Shown here: positions 39,401 through 51,400 of the stretch, piece after piece
Layout: the number at the start of each line of letters is the position of its first letter
Position numbering within the stretch: position 1 is the stretch's first letter
The notes under the pieces: model-generated
What the model saw: the letters and a program-made list of their open reading frames with translations, nothing else
Told to the model about the DNA's origin: nothing
Database searches by the model: none
Assembly: GCA_020746105.1 (NCBI GenBank)
Contig: CM036632.1
Coordinates: 124,001-188,000, forward strand
Source of the DNA: Trogon surrucura
Taxonomy: Eukaryota; Chordata; Aves; Trogoniformes; Trogonidae
Length of the DNA stretch: 64,000 nt
Direction: 5' to 3'
Program-made: the position numbers and the translations under genes

Positions 39401-42400
39401 AAGGTATAACCAAATAAAGTCCATCTATGTAATTTGTTTTGGGGGGGTTTTGGTTAGATTCAATTATCATAAAATCACTAATTCTGTATGAATTTGTATT
39501 TTGTAACAGGACTACATTGATAATGTATTTTTAAGAAGTTCACATTGAAGGAGTCAATACTTACTGGCATATTCCCTAGAACTTGCCAATTCTCGAGCCA
39601 AGACGACCTGTTGCCAGAGGAGAGAAATTATGTTGTAACCAGCCACTAAAGACATTGATTTTGATCTTCCAGTACGCATTTAGAACACTGGTTGTCAAAA
39701 ATAAGCTATCACAACTGCAATCAGCAAAATATTTAAACATGTTCATATTACGTTGGCTTTAGCAAGACCTCCACAGAAATTCAGCTCAGCATAATTTCTG
39801 TTTGTTTTGCTAAGAGTTATACAGCTGACTGGGTAACCACTGTTTGATTAGGTGTTTTTTTTTCCCAGAAGAATTCTGAAGATTGTAATGTAAATCACAG
39901 TAAATTGCCCAATCTTCTTTAGGGGGTGGGAGAAGGGAAGAACACCTAAAAAGTGCACCAAAGATTATTCGTAGAAATCTGCCACCATACTTTTTTTTTA
40001 ACATAAATGACAAAGACTGAAACAAAAACTGTATCTGAAAGATGAAAAATAAAAAGCAAGACAGAGCTTTTGGCTATTTCCAGTTTGTTAGGAAAAAGAT
40101 TAAAATAAAGGGAATGAGAGATTTCCAATCAGTAGAAGCAAGGGATAAAGTTTCAGGCAAATGAAAAAAAAAAAGCTTGTAGCAAAACACAAACTAAAGT
40201 TTGCCTTCTAGAAGGAACTTCTATAAAAGGTAACTTTGAAGACAATCTGACAAGACCTCTTGCATTAATCCAAGCAATAACCTTGTAACAACAGATGACT
40301 AAAGTTTGTGTTTCTCTCACTTTGAGTTTCCCTCACTTGGAACTTATAACCACTTCTTTACCCCGCTAAAATCTCATAATTATACTAATTTGGCAGACAT
40401 CATGGCCGAGCCCAGCTCTGAACTCGAATTGTGAGAGATTACTTCTGCATTTAAGAACTGGTTTTGATCAGACAGTCATACTTCCTTAGAGCTCTTCCTA
40501 AGAGCTCATTTATAGGTGGAGACAAAACCAAAGAGGAGCAGGAGGGAGATGTATTAGCTGTATAAGGAGGTGCTGAGCAGAATATGCCTACCAGAACATG
40601 AGAATTATAATTCTGCTACCAAATAAGAAATATTATTCTGACAAGAGCATGAAGCTGTCTACAAAGCAAGTAGATTTTCATTACTTTTTAAAAGAGTAGA
40701 GCAACAACTAGAAGGCCCTGCATTTGAGTATCTGTCAACATCACGCATGGGTCCAAGAACAGTTATAGCTGCAGAGGGTCCCACTACTGCAGAACGCTCT
40801 GAAGAAAAGTCCCCTGAGGCCAGATCATGCGCATCTCTGCTGAATTTGAAATACAGCACTGGCACCAGGTAGAGTTTGTGGTAGCTTAACAGAAGTTCAA
40901 GAAAAGAAACAGAAAATTTAACGTTCAAAAGAAACAGAAGTTCAAGAAAACAGAATATATTCCTTATGAATATTATTATTTGATTATTTTATTTATTTTT
41001 AAATCTGAAGCTATCTTTGGAGGCATGGCAGTATGAAGGCCCCTGTTTTTGAGATGAACACTTTTCAGTCACAATATTGGTGAAGATCTTGGGAAGCACA
41101 ATCAGATCTCTGAATCTACAAATATTTAATAAGAATAAAGCATATGCTTTTTAACAAGATGGTTTGATAACAACATGAAAATACACACCCCACAGATCAA
41201 GAGCTCCACTGTTCATACATCAGAGGATTGTGCTGCCATTCACAGAATCACAGAATGTCAGGGGTTGGAAGGGACCTCGAAAGATCATCTAGTCCAGCCC
41301 CCTGCCAGAGCAGGACCACCTACAGCAGAGCGCACAGGAACGCGTCCAGGCGGGTTTTGAATGTCTCCAAAGAAGGAGACTCCACAACCTCCCTGGGCAG
41401 CCTGTGCCAGTGTCTGTCACCCTCACCATGAAAAAGTTTCTCCTAATGTTTTTCTGGAACTTCCTATGTTCCAGCTTGTACCCATTGCTCCTTGTCCTGT
41501 CATTGGACATCACTGAGAAGAGCCTGGCTCCATCCTCCTGACACTCCCCTTGACAAATTTATAAACATTTATGAGGTCGCCCCTCAGTCTCCTCCAAGCT
41601 AAAGAGACCCAGCTCCTTCAGCCTTTCCTCATCAGGGAGATGCTCCACTCCCTTAATCACTTTTGTGGCTCTGCGCTGGACTCTCTCCAGCAGTTCCCTG
41701 TCCTTCTTGAGCTGAGGGGCCCAGAACGGGACACAATATTCCAGATGTGGCCTCACCAGGGCAGAGTAGAGGGGCAGGAGGACCTCTCTTGACCTACTTG
41801 CTACTCCCCTCTAACACACCCCAGGATGCCCTTGGCCTTCTTGCCCACGAGGGCACACTAGTGGCTCATGGTCATCCTGCTGTCCACCAGAACCCCCAGG
41901 TCCCTTTCTCCTACACTTCTCTCCAGCAGGTCAGTCCCCAACCTATACTGGCACATGGGGTTATTCTTCCCCAAGTGCAAAACTCTACATTCAGAGGGAT
42001 CTCAACAGAGTGTACAAATAAGCAGGCACGAATCTCATGCAGTTCCCTTTTTTGAACTCCAAACTCCTCCTCCTGGGGAGGAATAATCCTATGAATCAGC
42101 ATATGCTGGGGCTAACAGGGGAAAAGCAGCTTTGCAGAAGAGACTGATAGAATGTTTGGGGTTCAAAGAGACCCTTAAAGGCCATGCAGTCCCTGAAGTG
42201 AGCTGCCTGGAGCCTTCTCTTCTCCACGTTGAACAATCCCAACACTCTCAGCCTTTTGCAGGCGGACTTGCCTATTCCGCACCAGCCTTTTTAGCCATCA
42301 GCGCGCTTGTAGCAAGTGTGGTTAGAGCCCTTCCCACATCTTTGTTCCTGAAGCCTAGCCATGACATGACCCCCAAGTCCTTCTCCACAGGGCTGCTATC

Positions 42401-45400
42401 AAAGGACGACCCAGGAGTCCTTGTGGACACCAATCTCAACACAAGCCAGCTATGTGCCTTTACCGCAAAGAAGGTGAATGGTATCCTGGGTTGTATTAGG
42501 AGGAATGTTGCCAATATGCTGATGGAGGTGATCCTTCCCCTCTATTCAGCACTAGTAAGATGGCACCTGGAGTATTGTGTCCAGTTTTGGGCTCCTCAGT
42601 AAAACAGAGACATGGAGCTACTGGAGAGAGTCCAGAGAAGGACCACTAAAATTATTAACAGAGGGGAAATCTCTTATTGTGGAAAAGCTGAGAGAGATGG
42701 GATTGTTCAGCCTTGAGAAGAAAAGGCTCAGAGGAAATCTCACCAACATATTTATAAATCTGAAGGGAAAGTGTAAAGAAGATTGAGTCAGGCAGGCTGT
42801 TTTCAGCAGTGGGTGAAACTGAAACAAGAGGAGGTTCCATTTGAACATCAGGAAACACTTTTTTACTGTGAGGGTGACCAAGCACTGCCACAACTTGACC
42901 AGAGAGGTTGGATGAGACCACTGCCAGAGGTCGCTTGCAATCTTAATTGCTACTCTTACAGAATCACAGAAGGATTAAGTCTCTTTCTTGGAGGATGCAG
43001 TCTATAGGCTGAAGGCTAAAGTTGTTATCAAAAGTTTAAAAGGTTTACATTAAAAAAAAGATAAAAATAAAATCAGTTGCTGAAGACAAGACTGGACTTT
43101 CTACCCCCCACCGATAATAAGTAAGTACTGTTAAGTCCCCTCAGGCAACAGTTTGTAACCTGTTCAGGGGCCTTGGAAAGAGAACAAGCAAGCATCTCCT
43201 GTGCAGTCTGAGCATTATGATCAGTTTCTCAAGTCATAGCACTGCAGTAATGAACCAGAACTGCTAGAGCTGACAGAGGAGGTGAGAGGCAGGAAGAACT
43301 AACTCCTGAACATCCTCTCCCTGTCTGAGGCCCAGATGCTTACAATAACCAAAATTTTCTTGTAAAACTCAAAAATAAAAAGGCTATGTGGACGTTAACA
43401 TTTTCACAGCATTCTCTTCTGCTGTCCAGCTAAATTCATTTGAGCTGTCGAGTCTTGGAACTAAGAAAAAAAAAATCTATCAGTGAACAGGTAGTAGAAT
43501 GCTGGAACAGAAGTTTTTTCAGAGTCTGGGCTAGGCCCTGTGAATTTCTTCATTTACAAGGAACATCATGCTAACTTTCAGAGACCACAAGCAGAAATTA
43601 TAAGCATCTCACTGAAGCAGAGTGTTCTGGTACACTCAAGAGGCAGCAACTCCTTGGATTCTTTAGGGAAGCCTGCAAGTTGCAAACTATGTATTTAAGT
43701 GCAAATTACTCCTGATGACTACTAACAAGTAACACCAGGGGATGTTCAGGTTAGACAGTAAGAAAAACTTCTACACTGAAAGATTTATTGAAGACCAGAA
43801 CAGGCTGTCCTGAGCAGTGGTTGAATTGCCATCCTTGGACATATTTAAAAGCCATCTAGATACAGTGCTCAGGGACATGGGTTAGAAGGGGACCTGGCAG
43901 AGTTAGATAATGGTTGGACTTGATGATCTTGAAGGTCTTTTCCAACCAGAATGATTCTATGATCACAAAGGCCTGCTTCCTTAACACCACAGTAGATTGC
44001 ACAGGAAGAATCAGAAAAAAAAAAATCAATATTTAGAGAACAGCAACCAAAAAAATATATACAACAAACAATAAAGATGTGAAAAGCATACAGAAATACT
44101 ATTATTGTCTTACAATGAGGCAACTATAAAAGCATCAAAGTATTAATTGCTTCACAGGTTCTTTAAGATAACACTTAAGTAATTAATCTCATGTAATGCC
44201 ACATATAAGTAAGTTAGAAACAACCATTTAAAGCTACTGAATACAAAAATACTAACTGTGGCTCAAAGTCCTTGAAGGCCACAACACTTGAGAAAGAATA
44301 TTGGAGAAGTATCGCTATTCTTACTTTATTCCCTAAGCATCTGGCAGTAGCTCCTGCCACAGACAGGACATTGCATAGAAGTTCTTACCATGACAAACTC
44401 GTAGCCCTGTTCCAATTCTGTATCATAAAATTTTACCATAACCCATTATGCTATCAAGCTTACATTAGAAAGCAATGTCTCCTAAAAATTCAAGTATTAA
44501 GTCATCGGGATACAACAGAACTTCTGGTGATTTTTAAAAGGTACTTGAAAAGTCAGCACCCACATTTAATGAAACACTTAATTTTATAGTTAAACTTTAA
44601 ACCACTACATCCCATTCATTTGGATTAAAATGATCTCTAAGGTCTCTTCCAGCCTAGGCCATTCTATGATTCTATGATTTACTCTTCAGCTTGTTCTCTG
44701 CAGCAACATTACTTGACCCAAAACTTCTGAAGTTTAACTAAGATATTTGGCACTTCTTATAAAAGGTAAAGTTACCGTTGAAAAAGATCCTTCACCCAGA
44801 ATTTTCCCAAATTTGAAGTCATCGGGTCGTTTCTTTCGAGGCTGTGGAGGCTGCTGTCCTGTATGCTGCTGCAAGGAGCTTGAACTAGATCTTGCTTCAG
44901 CTATGGTGCCCTCCATGTTAGATCCCTGTCTGCTGCCACAGGTGGAAATGACAGGTGGAGTGCTGGAATCTGCTTGGTTCCTGGCCATTGATGGCGATGA
45001 ACAGGAGCATAACACCACGCTGGACTGGATTGGAACAGCATCATACTGAAAAGAGATATAAAACTGTTGTTCCCATACCTTCACGTAATTACCACACACA
45101 CCTGCTCTTTATTTCCACATAAACATCATATGAAGTCCTACCTGAAGGGGTTACCATCAAAATGCCTTTAAGAGTATTTATTTTGGAAACAGCGGCTCTT
45201 AATTTGTTAAACAACTCTGTTTAGCCATGCTGCGCACTTACATATAGTCATAAGTCAACCATCTGCACATTTTAATGCAAGAATGTTTTCTTCCAAACTC
45301 GGAAACACACTCCCTAATATCAAGGTATCAAATTTTGCAGCCTATTCTCCAATGAATAATATGACCTTTAAACTTTACTTCACGCTTAGAGACTGAGCCA

Positions 45401-48400
45401 TGCATCCAATTTTAACAAGTAGTACTTTCCTCAAAATTAAAGGAATGTTATGCTAATTATGCAATTAACTAGCTATGCAATGAACACCTGTATTCATGAA
45501 CACCATTATTTTAAAGATACAAGACACAATGAAGTGAAAATGAAGAAGTAAAGCATGAAAACTTTAACAGAGACGAAGAATACATTCCCACATTTTTATG
45601 TGGAATCTCACTTTCTCCAATAGTATTTCTCTTTAATACACATTGGGGAGGGACAGGAAACAAAAAAGAGAACAACATATAAAAGGCAAAGCAGTTGAAG
45701 ACTTTAATACTCAGGAATATCTAATGCTTTTTTTGAAGAATGCTCTGATCTATAGCCTTTTAAAACAAGGGAGATTACACTACTTAAATTGTGCGCATGG
45801 GCACATAAAGACATCCCAATTCCCAAGCAAAGAACCAGGTACAGCCCTGAAAACAGCAAGTACAAGAAGATACACCCCAAATACTGATTCTTGTAATATC
45901 AAAAGCAAATAATTTGGTACTTCTCTACCATTTCTTCCCAAGTAAAACCAAGGAAACCCGTCAAGTGCTTTCCTTCCCTGTCGGCAATATACCTCCATGA
46001 GTCTGTCAGGTGTCTGCTTCAAATGTTTTACTTGAAACCGGACAGAAAACAGAGACAATGGGAGAGCTCTGCTGAACTACTTCTGACAACAAAAACTGAA
46101 ATGGTACGCAGAGGGCATATTTAAGAAAATTAACACCAGGTCTGAACACTACTTTTTAATCTCAGTATTTTAACACACATCCACCAGAATGAAATGATGA
46201 CTCAATGAAAATCTAACCTCAAAATAGACATATACAACCTTGACCTAGTCTGCAACATACCTCACGCTGATATTCAAATAAAAACATCTTTTTCTCATTA
46301 GTAATATTTATCTCATGAATTTCAATTTAATTCAGAACAATTTCCTGCATTTCTAGCAGAAATCACTTTAGGAGGCAACAGGACTTGCATTCAATCATGC
46401 ATATTGGCTTAAAGCACCTCACTCCCAAATTAGCAATTACTCACTTGGCTGTGCTCTATGTAGTAGGGAAAGGCAACGCTTACCTACTGCTAACCTTATT
46501 TCAAAAATAAGATACAATTCAGAAATATACTTACATATTGGCATTACAGAGTAACGAGACACAAATATACTTCTAAGCACGTAATCATACACTTCCTAAA
46601 TTGAGACAAAGGGAACAAGTTCAAAAAGAGCACAGCTAAATACTCATTTTCTCCACTCTGTAACTGATACATAGATATCAATTCCCACAAGTTTGAAAAT
46701 TAACTATTTATTAAGCAACTATTCTAAACGACACCTTCCAGGAAGCATAAGGCAAGATGCTCTTTCCAATCCGAGTGCAGCCTACTTGCTCCAGGATCTC
46801 TATTGCTCCTTAGGGCTTTTTCCAAGAACTATAACTATACCCAAAAGGCATCAGATCAAGAACAGGTAACACTTTCTTTTATTAGACCTCTGTCTAAGCT
46901 TTGTGAGAAGACTGATGGGGAATCTACCTATAATGATAGCCACTTGCTATATTTTGTATGTTTTTCGAGGACGAGAAGAGGAGCAAGACTGGGGAAAACT
47001 TGGAGACAGATGGGAGAATTCTGCTTTTTGAGAAGTTCACTAACCCTCCCTGAGAGCAGTATAAGCCCCTTCTCAGCATCAGTTACACAGCATTCTCCCC
47101 TTGGAAGAGAAGAAAGTGTATTGATGCTGCTACCATGAAAACAGTACCTATACATAAAAGTCACAGTTCCTTTTACAGGTTCTATGCAGACATTTTAGAC
47201 GACACCTTCCCCAGACTAGTCTGCAGAGACTATACGCGTTCTTACACGTCTTCACATATGCCAGAGACGGAACACAAACTAACGCATGCAGTCTAACCTC
47301 ACACAACCACTCTTTTGCAAAAACCAAATTCAATATTCTGCTTCTGATAGACACACACTTTTTTAGTGAGATATGACGTCAACCACTGAAGAATTTAAAA
47401 ACCTTCTAAAGTGCGTCTGCAGTTCTCGGAAGCTTGAGGATGCTCTCCCTTCGGCACTAGCAACGTTTCTCAGCTGACGAGCCAGTGAAAGTACAGACCC
47501 TGACATACTGACAAGAGACTTACCTATTGCACGTCATGCATTACCTCAATAACCATGGATCTAATCATTCTATCTCTGCTTTTAAAAACTAGTCTCTAAC
47601 ACTACCTACTTCTCCAAGCTCTTAAGGGTGATCTTTCTAGTTTATCTCCATATAGAAAATGTTTTCTTTTTAGCACGACATACTGTGAGTTTGAAAAATA
47701 AGGAAGAAAATAACAAGTCTGCTGAAGGCAAGTGGAATCAACAGACATCAAAATTTTCATTAACTACTTTTCACTAAATCACTAGAAACAGGCTCCTTTC
47801 TGTTTATGTATCATGCGAAGTGAGTCTGTGTATGGATATTTTCCTCTCTTACCTGGAAGCCATAGACAAAGTTTAAGAGAAGAAAATTTCCATCAGTGCT
47901 AAAAGCCACACATACCATTTGGAAAAAAAAAACCAAACAAAAAAACCCATATCTCTTAGTTAAAGCAATCTATAGCTTTTGGTAAATCAGACAAACAGTG
48001 AGATCTTACTTTTGTTTCTACCAAAACACTACCACTAAAATATGGTCCGAGAACTTAGGCATAATGGTAGGAAACAAGTAGCATTAAAAAACTTAGTAAA
48101 GATCTCACCAAAATGGGTGATGCATTTAAAAAAAAAATAAATCTGGTTTTAGGTACTATGCAAAGCAGTTAAGCTGGTTAATGTTCAACATATCACAAGA
48201 AGTGAAGTTTATATTGAAAGGACAGATCTTGTTCAACCTTTCTTAAGGCTGATAATTCAAAAACCTAACACAAAATCAACAGGCGTTTCTGAGAACAAAC
48301 ACCCGTCTCCAAAAAACAAACGAGGCATTTATTAAAGTCATACTAGGTTATAAAGATGCCAGAGATATTTCCCGAGACAAGAGGATGTTTCTTTTCTACA

Positions 48401-51400
48401 GAGACATTCTCTGAAGATCATAGTAAGCCATCCTCTTCAAATCACAGCAAACAAACCCTACTCCAAGTATTAGTTATCTGTAGATATTAAAAAAGCATCA
48501 AACATTAATCTTCCATAGCAGTTTGCATTTATGTTGCATAGAGCTGCACAGGCACTCTTTCAAACCCAATCATAAAAGACGCAAAGATTACTCTAGAGAA
48601 CTTAAGATCTAGCTCATAACCCAACAAATTACCCATCAACTCCACGCCTTGAAGAAGCTGACCATTACAGTCAGTCAAACAGTCTGAAGTCAATCTGTCC
48701 AAACCTATACTTTCATCAAGTTTATAAATAGTAACTGATAACTGCATTTAAAGTAACAGATTGAAATATCATATTTCAATGAAAAAAAGCTATTTTAACA
48801 CAATTTTATTTTGCTAAAGACTGTGAAGTCATACTTTCATCTGGAGTGAAATTTTTGATCTCAGAAGTTGCCACATGAAATCTGTTGCTTAAGAGGCCAT
48901 TTTTATGAACAAACTACATAAATTTCAAAAACATTCAGTTGTATAAAAGGAGGATTTTGTTATTGTTCCACAGACTGCCATGCTAACTGATTAAGAGTCT
49001 AGGCTCTGTCCTACCAAAACAACTTGGCACACCATCATCCACAGTACCATCTGAAACCTCTTAGATGCTGAGAGGCAAGCATTCGATGAAGCACTGCATA
49101 AAACTGCTCCAAAAACCTCTTAAAACATCATGATAGGAATTATTATCATTTAAAAGGACAACTTATTTAAAAAATAATGTCCTGCTGATGCAACTGGAAA
49201 ATGAGTTAAAAGGTGCTCGATATATTAACACCCCTAATAGGATTTAAAGAAAAATTAGAGTTACATGAAGGTATGTTGAAACTACCTGTAATAAATCCTA
49301 AGATACAGTTATTATTTCAGAGTAAATATATATAAAGCCCTGGCTAAGCCTGACATAATGCCATGTTCTAATAACCTATGAGAATCTGACTAGTAAAATT
49401 GTTTTTTCCAAGTCACTTATTTATTTATTTATTACTGTAAGGCCCAAGTAGGTTGTTTAAAAAGACTCTAGTATCTACTTGGCAGCCTCACATGCAAAAT
49501 CAATTTTTGGTATATGCAATTCCTACCTTCAAAACATATTCAAGAAGATTATCTTTGAAGAAGAATCAAAACGAATCAATTTTTCTTCTCAAGTTTTCTC
49601 GATGTACACCCTCACAAAGTTCACAGTATCCAAAGAACTGTTTTAAAGTCTGGGGAGACACACTGCATTGTTCAAGAAAAATAGATCTGAAACCACCAGA
49701 AACAAAGCTCAGTTCTGACACCCCACCTTCTTCATAACTGACCACCTACCACCAGTTCCTTACTTTCCGCAGTAAACTTTTAACACAATCTATCCATACT
49801 GAGCAATGAGAAAACCAGATTCATGTTGTATCAGCAACAATATAACCAACAGGCTCAAGGAAGCACAGAGAACACCTCTACATTGTTAAATTGGTTTGAC
49901 TCTTCATTTAGGGAATAAAGGTATTTCACTCACAACAGGGATTGTTTCTACGGCAGTTAATTTGTCACAAACAGAGCAGCAGTGACACAAACAGTTAACG
50001 CAAATGCGTTTTCCTAAATTTGACAACCTTAAACACAGGGCAGTATTTCCTGCCACTAATCTCCAGGATTCCAATTCCAAATTCATGTGCAGATTAAACT
50101 AACGAAAGCATTTGTAGGAACCTGCATATCAGCCAGTTACCCTCCAACTCCCTCTGCTGCTAAGCAAAGCACTTAAGTTACAAGTACCTTCAGGGGTAGA
50201 GACTATTTAAGGTCTCCTTCCACCACCTCCCCCCCCAGCCTCAGAACAGATCAGAAACAGGAAGCCACAAAAGTCTCCAAGAACCTGAAGTCAGCCTATG
50301 GTCCAAATACCTATATATGTAAACAAGCCATTGAGAATTCATTTCACACAAACAGACCCAGGCCAGCTCACAAGGAAACAAAAGCCATCTGTAATCGCAC
50401 TAGTCTGGAACACATTCTACACCCAGGAAGCACACCAGTATCGAGAGGTGTCGCGCAGCATGGACGGGGGTCATGCTAACAAACTGCTTCTTGCTGGCAA
50501 TTACAGGAGGCAGAGAACAGTTTTGGAGTAAGAGCAGAGAAGCAGCCACACAGAGGTGGCAGTACGTAGATGGAGCGTGCAAAGGCTGGACAGCATAGTC
50601 AAAACCTGTAAATTCCTGAAGGATTACTAAAGAACTGAACATCAAATTTAATACTTTCTTTTCAAAAGAATGTGCTGAACGAGTTAATCCTTGCAAATTT
50701 TCACTATAAAGAATTAGACTATTTGCCAGGTGAAGTATTTACAGTTCTATCTTTTAAAGCAAAAAGCAAGTCTCAACTGCAATATTTAGTGACACAACAA
50801 AACAGTAATTTACTACAGCACTGTTGAGCAGAATTCTTAAGGTGTGAAAAACAGGGCTCTAGACCAAACAGCTAACTTTGTGCGTGTTGTGTTCAGTCTT
50901 TTCATATACTTTAGCTAGATTGTAGTAACCTTCCACAAGCTTACCTGCAAATAAGATGTCAGAAAGGGAAGTGAGGAGGGAGTAAAATAAGCTCCTTCCC
51001 CTTTTTGCTTCTTTATTACATATACATAATCTAACTTGGCCATCTACAAAGGAAATTTTCCCATTTGAAATACCAGAAACAGTAATTTTGTGGCTTCATA
51101 GAAATCCTTCAGTAAGATCAAATATGATGAACCTGGGGAACAATTTTATCTTTCAAGCACAGTGTTTTCTGAATTACGTTTTTATCTTTCCATATTAAAA
51201 AGTAATTTCTCACTCATGTATTTTTGATGCCATAAATATGCTAGTTCTACAGCAATCAACATCAGTCTTCTAAAGAATTAAGATAAAATACAAGTTTACT
51301 GTTAAAAAACAGGGATTACTAAAACATTTCACATGTTCATAGATCAAACTTTTTTTAATTACTTTGCCAGTTAATTTCTTTTTTTCGGTCTAACAAAGTG

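Larger units (their letters stand above)
39608..44775 (-). other. PDPK1 intron 2
   Basis: A 5.2-kb intron with four CR1-derived segments (41237-42405 reverse, 42406-42960 forward, 43733-43965 forward, 44622-44690 forward) and a 45-bp-spaced direct repeat (40889-40950). Confidence 0.8.

Noticed and set aside
40381-40930. An 89-codon minus-strand open frame in PDPK1 intron 2 as an alternative exon
   Set aside because: No similarity to a known protein, no splice context in frame with PDPK1, and it overlaps a local duplication.
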